The notes under the pieces: generated by a model | The model's database searches: none | What the model saw: only the letters and a program-made list of their open reading frames with translations | What the model was told of the DNA's origin: nothing | Program-made: the position numbers and the translations under genes | Part shown: positions 12,267 through 22,500 of the stretch, piece after piece | How the letters are laid out: every line of letters starts with the position of its first letter | How positions within the stretch are numbered: position 1 is the first letter of the stretch | Source: Capsicum annuum | Taxonomy: Eukaryota > Streptophyta > Magnoliopsida > Solanales > Solanaceae | DNA length: 64,000 bases | NCBI RefSeq assembly: GCF_002878395.1 | Contig: NC_061116.1 | Location: forward strand, 120,256,692-120,320,691 | Direction of reading: 5' to 3'

Positions 12267-12498
12267 CTCTATTTGTTTCATTTTATGTCTTGTTATTTTA
12301 CCGGACATGAAGTTTAAGAAATAAATGATGACTTTATAAAATTTACAAAATTATTCCTCTTAAAGTCACTCTAACATTTACTTTTTAGTTGTCTTATCTT
12401 ATTAAGTGGAATTAACCTAATAAGGATAAAATGGGGATAACATTCATTTTAGAACGGAATAAAAAGAACACGACGACACATAAAATTGGACAAAAAAA
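12267..12498. mobile_element. Stowaway-like MITE (Tc1/mariner type)
   Basis: About 232 bases. The left end CTCTATTTGTTTCATTTTATG matches the reverse complement of the right end (acataaaattggacaaaaaaa) along about 20 bases with a few mismatches. Both ends are flanked by TA (12265-12266 and 12499-12500), the target duplication of Tc1/mariner elements. The terminus resembles the common plant Stowaway end. Confidence 0.65.
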
Positions 12499-12565
12499 TA
12501 CAAAAATATCATAAATCAGTTACAAATTCAATCAGGTAAGATGACTAGTGGTTAAGTACTCCCTA

Positions 12566-13404
12566 GAGGTCATTTGGTTGGAAAATAAGTTATACTAGGA
12601 TAAATTATGATGAGATAAGTTATTCTAGGATTAGTTACAGTGAGATTATTTCTTATTGACTGTTTGGTTTGTTATATTCAAAATAATATGCATTACATGA
12701 TTGCTAAGAATAAGTTGCTTGTTTACGAAAATACCCTCCATCTTATTTAATTTTTTTAATATTTCTTTCCAAGCTTTAGTTATTCATTCTTAAGAATAAA
12801 ATTTCCATCTTATTTAGATTAAATACTTTTTATGTGCGTTTTCATGATTATGCCGTGTATTTTTAAAAATTAAATTTGTATGTTATTTATCTTAAAAATA
12901 AAAATTTCATCTTAAGTTTATTAAAATAAAAGAGATTTTATTATTTATGTTACTTCATTTAATCACATATCACTTTTTATATAGTAAAATATTAAAATTT
13001 ATAAATATAAATAAACATGTGAATTAGTCAAATAAATTCAATACATTGTATATTCATAAATAAAAATTATGTTTATATAGTAGAATTTGTTAATGGGAAA
13101 TATATTATCATAAAAAATTTTGCATAGTGAAGGTTGTAGTAAAAAAGTATGTGAATATACATGAATATGAAAAGTGATGTATAAAAGAGAGTTTAAGGGG
13201 ATACTTTTATTAGTTCACATATTTTATTTCGGGATAAGTTATCCCGGTATTACTATTCCACACACATATAGAAATAACTTATTCCAATACTAATTAATAA
13301 TTCTGAAATAAGTTATCCCACACTTTGTAACCAAACAAGGAATAAGGAGGTGCTAAAAACTTATTCAAAGATTACCTCCCCTTATCCCTCACACCAAACG
13401 ATCC
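12566..13404. mobile_element. Long Tourist-like MITE (PIF/Harbinger type)
   Basis: About 840 bases. The left end GAGGTCATTTGGTTGG pairs with the reverse complement of the right end, ggatcgtttggtgtg. CTA flanks both sides (12563-12565 and 13405-13407), a 3-base duplication of the PIF/Harbinger kind. Subterminal words such as ataagttat and gggataagttatcccgg (about 13230) form further inverted repeats. The interior is AT-rich with no transposase. Confidence 0.65.
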
Positions 13405-13472
13405 CTAAGTGATTAAACACGCTTGGGTTTCGATTTCATGTATAGTTTTGAATTGTTACTATTGAACTAAAA

Positions 13473-14228
13473 GTGTGTTTGGTAAGAAGGAAAATATTTC
13501 TCGAAAAATATTTTTTAATTTTCTCATGTTTGATTGACTTAAATATTTTGAAAAGTATTTTCAAATCAACTTATTTTCCTTAAATTTAAGAAAAATGAAT
13601 TCCTCTCAAAAAGTAACAAAAACATTTTTCAAAACTCTCTTCAACCTCCTCTCAAGTTGAAATGTTCATACAACTCTCAAAATCACATACTCCTATCCCG
13701 ACCTTCAATCCCTTACTATCCCTATTCAAAAAAAATATTTTGAATTTTTCTTGCCCTATTCCCTACCCTGACACCCCACCCCCTGCCAGCTCTCTATTTA
13801 AAAAAAATATTTATTTTTCTTTTAAAAAAAAATTCAAACTTTTTCTTCCCCACCCCTATCCCCCTATCAATCCCCCCTAAAAAGAAGTTTAAATTTTTTA
13901 AAAATATAATTTATTTTTTTAAAATAAATCAATATTTTTTTCTTAGCCAACTCTACCCACCTATTCTAACACCTCTCCCCCACGCTACCCACCTCCCAGC
14001 CCCTTCCCCAAAAAAATTTAATTTGTTTAATTTGATTTTGAAAAAAGTCTCAAAACTTTTTTTTTAACCCATTCTTCTTATCCTATTCATTTTTATTATT
14101 TTTTTGTTAAATATATACAAATACTTTTACAAAATATTTTTCTATTTACATAACGAATACAAAAATATAAGTTAGAGACAACTTATTTTCCTAAGAAAAT
14201 ATTTTTCTCCTTTATACCAGACACATCC
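13473..14228. mobile_element. MITE-like element with TGTGTTTGG termini
   Basis: The left end GTGTGTTTGGTAAGAAGGA pairs with the reverse complement of the right end (ggatgtgtctggtataaagga), and the match continues into gaaaatattt on both sides. The interior holds long A/T runs and C-rich stretches. I could not fix a target duplication, so the superfamily (Harbinger or hAT) is undecided. Confidence 0.55.
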
Positions 14229-14410
14229 TGAAAAAAAATAATTTTTAAAATAAAAAATTATTTTTTAAAAAGTATTTCTTTCTCTTTAACTAAACATTAT
14301 AATGTATTTTTTTGAAAAAGATGTTTTCGTTCTCTAAAGAAAAATTCAAAAATATTTTATTTTTCATAAAAATATTCTCTAGAAACATTTTTATTCATGC
14401 CAAACACACC
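14229..14410. mobile_element. Second TGTGTTTGG-type terminus abutting the previous MITE
   Basis: It ends at about 14410 with ccaaacacaccc, whose reverse complement gggtgtgtttgg matches the left end of the element at 13473. It holds the same aaaatatttt-rich subterminal sequence. Either a second truncated copy lies here, or the whole of 13473-14410 is one element with an inner duplicated end. Confidence 0.45.
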
Positions 14411-14634
14411 CTAAATCAAGTTTACATAGCCTTAAACCCCGTATCACCCTCACGCCACCCATTGCCATCCGGTACTTTTTCTCGGACACGCTAATTGCTG
14501 GAACGCTGTGGAAGTGCGGAACGTTATCCACGTCAATTTTTTTAGTCCTTTGTCCACAATAGTAGCGTTTTGACAGTGCTATTTCCTTTTCCCACTTGAC
14601 AGAGCTGAAGTGGTATAATATAATCTGATCGGAG
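14411..14634 (+). promoter_or_regulatory. Promoter and 5' UTR region of the glyoxalase II fragment
   Basis: This is the short unique sequence between the MITE cluster and the ATG at 14635. It is richer in G+C than its surroundings (for example 14440-14540). No convincing TATA box at a normal distance was found: the tataatataat at about 14613 is only some 20 bases from the ATG. Confidence 0.45.
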
Positions 14635-14917
14635 ATGAAAGTTCTTCACATCTCATGTTTGGACGACAACTATTCCTATATGTATATTATATAATATATG
14701 TTCTCTGTTCCATATATATTTATATATGTCTATTTATTATTTCCATTTTCAGATTATTTATTATGGTTTTTGGTATTTGTATAAATTTTAGCAGGATCAT
14801 AGATGAAACTACTAAGGAAGCTGCAGTGGTGGATCCCGTTGAGCCGCACAAGGTCCTTAGAGTTGCTCAAGAGAACGAAGTTGACATTAAATTTGTTCTC
14901 ACCACTCATCATCACTG
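14635..14917 (+). CDS. Hydroxyacylglutathione hydrolase (glyoxalase II, cytosolic type), exons 1-2 only
   Basis: Glyoxalase II hydrolyses S-lactoylglutathione to lactate and glutathione in methylglyoxal detoxification. Exon 1 (14635-14681) encodes a start like [18 protein letters not shown] at 14682 and a CAG acceptor at 14792-14794 frame an intron. Exon 2 (14795-14917) restores the frame ([16 protein letters not shown]) and ends in VLTTHHHW, the first half of the metallo-beta-lactamase metal-binding motif. A good donor (ctg|gtctct) follows. The frame is open and splice sites are sound, so this may be the start of a real gene. The next exon, carrying the Asp-His metal ligands, and all later exons are not found before the N gap or beyond it. 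Either the gap hides them or the gene is truncated. The family call is strong. Confidence 0.85.
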
Positions 14918-15180
14918 GTCTCTTCCCACCTCTATTTTGTCATTTTCATTTTTAAGTCTTCTTTGTAGGCATCTGACAACATTTGAGTAAAGTTGAGAAA
15001 ACGAGTGCTGCATGTTGAAATTGATTAAAATGTTTCTGCAAGTTATTGATTTCTTCCCATTTGCTCTAAAGCTTTGATGGACAGAGCCAAAGTTTGGCAA
15101 AATTGTGGAGGTAATCAAAAGTGCTACTATGGCTTTTTTGGTGGCCAAGTAGTTTCTCCTATAAAAGGGAGACCTCGTCC
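14918..15180 (+). other. Intron or LTR-like sequence before the assembly gap
   Basis: It begins as intron 2 of the glyoxalase II fragment. From about 15075 it reads like retroelement LTR sequence: acagagccaaagtttgg, then ggtggccaagtag, then a TATA-like ctataaaag at about 15160. The partner would lie in or beyond the gap. Confidence 0.35.
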
Positions 15181-15280
15181 NNNNNNNNNNNNNNNNNNNN
15201 NNNNNNNNNNNNNNNNNNNNNNNNNNNNNNNNNNNNNNNNNNNNNNNNNNNNNNNNNNNNNNNNNNNNNNNNNNNNNNNN
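15181..15280. other. Assembly gap (100 Ns)
   Basis: Exactly 100 unknown bases, a common placeholder length, so the true size is not known. It ends directly at an AT dinucleotide repeat, a likely cause of the break. Confidence 0.99.

Positions 15281-15320
<40 letters not shown>
15281..15320. repeat. (AT)20 microsatellite at the gap edge
   Basis: Forty bases of pure AT repeat directly after the Ns; its true length may be greater. Confidence 0.95.
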
Positions 15321-15322
<2 letters not shown>

Positions 15323-15955
15323 CCAATTAACTTAGTTTACTTATTAATCTCTCTTAATGTGGGTTGTCAAGGAATGAGTTTTTTCAACTTGTGAATATCT
15401 ACTTGATGACTAATAAGGGAGGAACTGCAATGTAATTTTACTTCCTTATTTATCAGAAAAAGATCTACATTTAAACTCCCAATTCTAAAATTTATCCCTA
15501 AAATTCCTATTTCTTGAAAAATAAATTTTGTTTCTCTCTTCTTTTTCATCTATTTTTCCTTTAATATCAGTATTTGGGTGATCCGTAGAAATATAACAAA
15601 AACCGATGACAGATTTCAATATAAATTAAAAAATAGGGGATTAGTGGTGACAAAGTTGGTTGATCAAAGAGAAATTTTAAGCACGAAAGTGTTCAAAGTT
15701 TTCTTAACCAGTGCGGTTAGAACTCTGTGACAGAGAGCATATGCGCAGAGGTACCAGTATTGTCATGGTCAATGATGGATGAGCAACATATGAAAGAAGG
15801 ATAGTGGTAGAGGAAATTAAGATTGAACTAAGATTCTAGACATGTGATGGGTCAGTGAGAAGGTTCGTAGAGTGGGAAGTTTAGAAAAGCCAATAAGAGA
15901 GTTAATGGAAGGAAGGTAGGTAAAAGAGACAAGGAAAAAGGTGAATGAAATTGGA
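15321..15955. other. Unassigned sequence between the gap and the Athila element
   Basis: About 630 bases with no convincing coding frame and no glyoxalase II exon on either strand. It ends at the target duplication GAAGC of the Athila insertion, and continues in the pre-insertion genome at 39626. Confidence 0.5.
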
Positions 15956-15960
15956 GAAGC

Positions 15961-17326
15961 TGATACACCCAAATTACAATTTCCTTTAGAGAAGTTGTAA
16001 ACGCTCGTTGTCAAATATATAACCCAACAAAGGTTGGGGTCGAATACTACACGAAATATGGTGTTGATTAAGATGATCGTGATTTAACTGACTGATAGTC
16101 AATAGTTTCCATAATATTGGGAGGTGTTTATCATAAAAATTTTAACTAATGTTTTTATCTTTCTTGGGAACTCAGAGTAACTCTTATAGTATTGTACATC
16201 AGTGATGAATTCGAACTAGAGTTGTGATCACTATGGCTAATGTCATTATTAGCTATTAGTTATCGAATGTGATTCTTGTGACTTGTAGGAAACATCAAAT
16301 TATCAATATCTGCAGTTTATCCAAGTGTTTTTTTTACCTACTTAGATATTAGGTTCCCTAATTCTTCCAAACTTAGAGAAACTTTCTATTCTCATCGATT
16401 ATTTCGAGTTGATTAATCTTGTCACAATATTAACCATTAGATGGAAATTCATTTTTCCAAATCCTCGTTGATAATTCGCAACCTTTAGTTAATTTATTAT
16501 CTCAACAAACTAACTTAAGGCATGTTCTATTGTTTGCGACCAATAGAAATTGTTAAAGCAACAAAATTACAAAGATGAATCCCACAATCACTCAAATCTA
16601 ATCCAAAATAACAAATAAACAAAGCATTAATCACAGCTCCCACAACTCTAGTTGTGGGGTTGAGTTCCTTATAAAATTAAGAGAGATTTCAAAAGACGAA
16701 TTCATAATTCAAAAGTGTCATGCTTACAAAAGTTGAAATCAAATATTGTTTTTCTTCAACTGTTCACCAAATTTTCACAAGAACTTCCCCAAAAGATAAA
16801 TTAAAGAACTCAATGCTCCCAAAAATAAAACTAACGTTACTGCAGATAGTCAAAGATTCTGAGGAAAACCTAAAAGTTTTTAATTATATCTTTAAAATTC
16901 AAAATTTAAAATTTAAATTGCAAAACTATCGCACAACAGTTGATGATAAGGTTGATGGCTCATCACTTAGTTGACATCTCATCAACCAAGTCATCAACTA
17001 AGTTCTTCAGCAACTTTATTCTATCTCTGGTTGATGATGGAGTTGATGATTTATCACGTGGTTGACGACTTATCAGGGTAGGCTTCACTTTACTCTTCAC
17101 ACACTACTTTATATTGATGGTTAATCTCACAACACATCATGTAGATGATGACTTATCACATCTAGTCACCAAAATAACTTTTTATTTATTTTCTTTGGTT
17201 TACTCAGACTTTCACTTTTCCTACATAACTAAACAAAATTTGATAAAAATAACACAATTTTCTAAAGAACTTACAGTTATTTGGAGTTAAAAGATTCAAA
17301 TGTGCGGTTGGAAAGCCAGCACATCA
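15961..17326 (-). repeat. 3' LTR of the Athila element (left copy)
   Basis: On the plus strand it runs TGATACACCC...ACACATCA and matches 38275-39620 along its length. I count 16 differences in the first 150 bases, so the insertion is old. Several gttgatgac/ttatcac words lie at 16930-17165. Confidence 0.93.
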
Positions 17327-17341
17327 ACACCCTCAACTTAG
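17327..17341 (-). promoter_or_regulatory. Polypurine tract of the Athila element
   Basis: On the minus strand it reads ctaagttgagggtgt, identical to the PPT at 8021-8035, directly upstream of the 3' LTR. Confidence 0.85.
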
Positions 17342-17552
17342 AACACTCGCTTATCTTTAAAAAATTATACAACACAGTATTATGCACACAATAAAGTATC
17401 AATGGATGGAATAACATGTCTTCTTTTTAGCTTGAACCCATTAAAGAAGATATGATATTTTTTCCAAGTAATAATAAAATTCTATGCTTGACTTTAAAGT
17501 TCAAACAAGAAACACTACATGTACTTAGAGTATTTGATCATATAGTTAGCAA

Positions 17553-19610
17553 TCACAGGTACCATTCATATGTCCTCACTACAAGAAGAAGTTCCCCATA
17601 CCAAATATTACATTTTTTTAGGAACTGAAAATCAAATTTCTCACTCTTACAAGAAAATTTCAAATTATGAGTAGAGTACTTCCCAACAGTTTTAATAGTA
17701 CCCACTTCTTTGGGTGGTCCATTTGTGGAGGCTCCTACAACTCTAGCCTGCAGTTCTTCTTCTCTTGGTTCATGTGATTTCTTAGACTTTTTTCTTGCAG
17801 TTTTCAACTCTTTGTTCTTTTTCATTTTCCTCTTCTTTTCAATCATTTTTTTCCACTTTCACTTCTTTTTCTTTTTCCTTTTGAATCGGTTGGTTTCCCA
17901 GTAATATCATACAATTCTTCTTCCTTTTTTTGAGTCCTCATCAACTAGGAATGAGAATGTCAATGTTTGACAACTCTATAAAGCTGTAATAGCGGTCCTC
18001 ACTCTCTCTAATACTGCCTTAAACCTAGCAAAATCAGGAGCAATCATCTCTTTTAATCTCTCATTAACTCAACATTCTATTTCATCAATACGCCCATGAA
18101 GATTTACACAAGGTGCCACAACTTCTTTGATTTTCTTATCAATAAATGGCTTAAATTATTGAGCGAACATCTTTAATTAAGAATCAAATCTCTTTCCCTG
18201 TTTGACCATCTTTATAAAATTCTAAGAAGTTTTAGCACACTTAGAAATAAAAGTTTTGATAACTGATGGTCCTTCCATCTCGGGTGTAGGTACAGTACCT
18301 GCAGATAAGGTAGCATGGAAAGATTATGCTAATGAAATTTATATACCTTGTGTAGATCTAGAGATAGGTGTAGGTATTTAAGTTTCCTCTGTGATTGTAG
18401 TATTATCTCCAAAACTGGTCATTTTTCTAAACTCAATTTAGGTTGGCTTTTATCTCTCCTATCAAAATTATGTGGATTCATTGCCTTTGCCTCATTATCT
18501 AGTCCTACAATTATAGGGACATAAACTTCATCGCATAGCTTAGTGATTAGACAAGGAAAAGAGTATGTTGTATCAGTTTTTGTTGCTTAAATCTTGATTT
18601 CATCAAAAATTATTTCTCTAAAATTCAATGGGAACCCTGACATAATACTTTCTACCAACACTGCCCTATCATCCTCCAATATACTATCATCTGTTGTTGA
18701 TATTTATCTGTATTGCACGATTCCCTACTAGAACTTTGCCATCTGAGATAATGTAGCTTTTGTAATTCTTACACTTAGATTATTCATCCACCCTGGTTCT
18801 CCTTCTGCTAATACTTGTGCTAACTAAGGACGTTGATTATCTCCATCGTTCATTCTATAATAGAAATCAGGAGTAGCGATTTGAGGTATGAAATCTGCTC
18901 CATGCAAAAATTTGTTAATGGTGCGATCAGATACATCCACAATAACACCACGCACTGGTATTTGATTTATATTTGGAATGACATGACCTTCTCTCCTTTC
19001 TTACATATATTTTTCAAAGTCGCAGTATAGTTTGCATAAATTTCCTCACAATAGTCAGATAGTATAATCCTCCTCCTCTGGTGGTCCATTCTAAATCATA
19101 CAACTTGGGTTTTTTTTTAATTTGAGGATACCTGCTTAGACTAGATGTAATGATTTTGACTTCTTCAAACAAAGGCCTTTTCATACTATATTTACTAGTA
19201 GTTGCCAATCCTTTATGATAGATTTTGGATGAACCCTTCACTTTCTATCTCACACTATCTCGGATACCATTGTTCTTACTCTTAATCATATCACCTCACA
19301 TAGGAGAGTTTGCTTCCACAGGATATTCTGAGGCATAGGTCTTTTTCTTTAGAACTCTCATAGTCAGAATTAGACTCACTCTCAATAGCTACTACCATCT
19401 CATCAAACTAAAGGGTTGGTTCCACTATACTAAAACTCTATCTCATACAATATCCTTGTTGTCTAGCTCCTTTTGATTCATTTTTTGATTCATTGAACAA
19501 TCTCCGAGTTGAGGTAGTTTTGGTCACTCGCTTTTTGGTGCACTTTTGTTGACCTTTTAGAGGATTGTTATATCTTCAGCAGTAAACAAAAGTCAATTTA
19601 TGTACAAAGA
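17553..19610 (-). pseudogene. Athila post-pol ORF (putative plant transposon protein), decayed
   Basis: The minus-strand reading starts near 19610 with a basic Ser/Lys-rich segment in which the expected ATG reads ATC. It continues with KKPKLYDLEWTTRGGGLYY and IVRKF (about 19030-19150). One frameshift at about 19028 is needed to read the NYTATLKN continuation shared with the plus-strand Athila at 4990-5035. Later segments (about 18840-18980) include stretches such as RGVIVDVSDRTIN, again with frame changes. The C-terminal end (17553-17846) is Lys/Arg-rich. It lies between pol and the 3' LTR. I recall the PF20167-type putative plant transposon protein family for this layout. Its function is unknown; an envelope role is not supported, as I see no signal or membrane segments. 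Confidence 0.65.
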
Positions 19611-19780
19611 GAAAGAAAGCATAAAATTTGCTACTATACTTTGACCTTGTTTATGCTTTGGGTTAATAGCTCATCAACTTGTTGGTATTCTTTCATTCTC
19701 AACATCAACTTTTGCAGAGTCATGCCTTATCGTAGCAGTATAGTAATGACTTAATTGATAAGTTATCACTTTATTGTAGA

Positions 19781-20516
19781 TTCTATATCTTGTTTTGATG
19801 ACGATCAGCTAACAACAAGGGACCAGGTCCGTGGGTCTTTATGAATTTAGTACAGTTGTCACATGTCTGCGCAATTTTGTCTATTAGTGTAACAACCTGT
19901 GCAAGTGATCTGTGTACCAATCAGGACACCTGGCCCAAACAAAACTCTACCCTAATCATTATCCAACTATAAATAGAAAAAAATGCTTATCAATTCAATA
20001 GTTCTTACAATCTTGTGATTCTAAGAATAAAATTATGAAAACTAAATATTGCTCAAGTTCTAAGTTTTTGTATGCTGAGAGAGTAATTGTTCTTGAGTAG
20101 TCTTGGTCTGTAATTGAATTACTTATCTTATAAGAGTAGTGTTTTTTTATTGTCTGTAGAGTGCTTAGGTAAAGTTAACTGAGTTAATATTGGTTAGAGT
20201 TAATCAATACTAAGAGGAGATCTTGGCAGAGTTGTCAAAGAGAGTTTGTAATAGAGTTATTACAAATTAGTGGAGCTTAGAGATAAGCTCCAATAGAGTA
20301 TGTAAGCATGAGTTTGATTATAGTGGATTGTTGAGTGCTTGTGAGTGAAAGATGTGACTTTTCCTCTCTTGAGCTAGGAGGTTTCCACATTAAACCATTG
20401 TGTTCTTTACTTTTTTGCAAAGTTTTATTTCCCTACTTCTTTACTTCTTTATTACCTATATCTGACTATAAGGGACCTAGTCCCTTATAAGATGGTGCAC
20501 CCCCTACGATTCATCA
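19781..20516 (+). repeat. 5' LTR of the copia element
   Basis: It starts TTCTATATCTTG (the partner LTR has TGCTATATC) and ends TTCATCA. Within it lie the palindromic words gggaccaggtcc and gggacctagtccc, and a TATA-like ctataaatag at about 19969. By my count 26 of the first about 150 bases differ from the other LTR. Confidence 0.9.
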
Positions 20517-20517
20517 A

Positions 20518-20531
20518 TTGGTATCAGAGCC
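20518..20531 (+). promoter_or_regulatory. Primer binding site of the copia element
   Basis: ttggtatcagagcc, complementary to the 3' end of initiator tRNA-Met, lies one base after the 5' LTR. Confidence 0.9.
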
Positions 20532-20573
20532 AGGATACTCTAAAAGGTTAACACCTAGAGTGAGTTATTGATC

Positions 20574-22500
20574 ATGGATACTCCACCTAATTTGGAAGAA
20601 GGGCAATCTACCACTAGACCACCCTGCTTTAATGGGCAGTACTATGGGTAGGGAAAACTAGGATGTATAATTTTATTATGGTTGAGGACAGTGAGCTAAT
20701 GGATGTAATACTTGATGGTCCTCATGTGCCTTTTAGAGAGTTCAAAGAAGGAGATATAACAAGAATGGTTGTCAAAACTAGGAGAGAATTTAATGATAAA
20801 TATAGCAAGAAAGTTTAAAAAAATTATAAGGCTAGTAAATTACTTGTGTGTGGTATAGGACTAGATGAGTATAACAGCATTTCCACTTGTGAAATGCTAA
20901 GGAAATTTGGGATTGCCTGAAGACTGCTCATGAAGGAACTACTGATGTGAAGGATTTAACAATTGATATGTTGATTACTAGGTATGATACTTTTTCCATG
21001 AAGGAAGGAGAAATAATACAAGAATGCATATTATATTCACTTCAATCACAAATGAGTTGCACTATCTAGGAGAAGTGATTCCTTTGTATAAGCAAGTGAG
21101 AAAAATTCTAGGTGTTCTTCCTAAGTCCTGGGAAAGCAAAGTTGATTATATTACGGAGGAAAGAAACATGAAGACTCTCACTATGGATGAACTTATTGGT
21201 AATATAAAAAGTCATGAACTCAAAAAGCAGCAAGGGCAAGAGAAAAAGGAAGTAAAAAGGGAAAATATTTTTTCATTGAAGGCTTCAGAGTCTCATTCAA
21301 GTGAGGAGGACACTAAAGTTACCTATTTGGCAAAAAGGTTTGTTAAAGCAATGAAAAAAGTGGTCAATTTCAAAAAAGAGGAAGTAGTAGCAAAAAAGAG
21401 GTACAACTGAATTTTGTCACAAATGTTGAAGTCCTGAGCATTTCATCAAGGATTATCTATTGCAAAAAATGGACTATTAGGAATATCAAAAGTCTGGAGC
21501 TAAAAAGGGAAAAAATAAGGACCAATTCCCTGAGAAGTTAAGAATGAAGGTTGTAACTGATTATCTAGTGAAACTAGATTTAGCTGTATGGGGAGATTCC
21601 TTCAGTGAATTTGAAAAGAATAAAAAACTTAAAGATATTTCTATGCTAGAAGTGGAAGATAAGAATGTCACCTTCGACTCCTTGTTTGCTCTTATGGCAA
21701 ACACTGAAGATGAAGAATAAATGAGTTCACTCCTTCTGACATTAAGGAAAATCTAGATAACTACTCTGCTTGAAAGATAAAGAAGCTTGCAAATGTATTG
21801 ATTGATTTTGTGTGTGAACTGACTGCTGAGAAAAATGCTCTAGAAGAGAAATTATAAAATCAAGAGCTTGAATTGATTGCCTTAACTCTTCAGATATCTG
21901 AAATAAAAGAACTATTCACAAAATTGCAATCTAAAAATTTGAGTTTAATGAATCAACTGGAGAAAGTAAATAATGTAGATGGTAAAGGGAAGAAAAAAGT
22001 CTCAAGGCTTCAAGTTGACCTTGAAGAATAACTAAGGGATTCTCAAAAGTACTTTATTACTTTACTCCATAAGAATAAAGAATTAGAAAGAGACCTGGTC
22101 TGCAGAAGAGAAGAACTTAACAAAACATTAAAATGATCCAAACCCTCACAAATCCTTTCTAATTTAACTGGCCAGGGTGTCAATAGTGGAAAAGGTCTTA
22201 GATATCAGTATAAAACCCAATCACTTGGGTCTCATGGGAAAGTTGTTTATGGTGTTAGAAACAAGGTCCACAAACCTCTATGTACTTATTGTGGAAAAGA
22301 TAGGCATATAAAGGAAAACTATCAAAGTTGGCTTAGAGCTAGAATGAACAGTGCTAGATACATCCAGCAGGAGAATTCCTATCCTAAGGGTTCCAACCCA
22401 TTGAAAAATATGAAGAAGAACTCACTTTCTAGATGGACAAAGAAATATTTGATCACACCCTTGTCTTCCTTTTAGGAACTCAAACTCAAGTAGGTTCCCA
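20574..22500 (+). pseudogene. Copia gag remnant
   Basis: It starts at the ATG at 20574 (MDTPPNLEEGQSTTRPPCF). An early stop follows at the YYG position. Blocks recognisable as copia-type gag follow: MVEDSELMDVILDGP, then a 128-residue open stretch at 21024-21410 with VRKILGVLPKSWESKVDYI. A zinc knuckle lies at about 22281-22320 (CTYCGKDRHIKENY), where the last Cys is replaced by Tyr. A Lys/Glu-rich, coiled-coil-like linker sits between. Stops and frameshifts are frequent. Confidence 0.8.

Noticed and set aside
14655..14990. Long open frame across the glyoxalase II fragment
   Set aside because: It reads through intron 1 and into intron 2; only the spliced reading gives the conserved protein.
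15074..15180. Possible third exon of glyoxalase II (GGNQK reading near 15110)
   Set aside because: The reading lacks the Asp-His metal ligands, has no acceptor in phase with the exon 2 donor, and the surrounding sequence with a ctataaaag box looks like an LTR. The similarity is probably chance.
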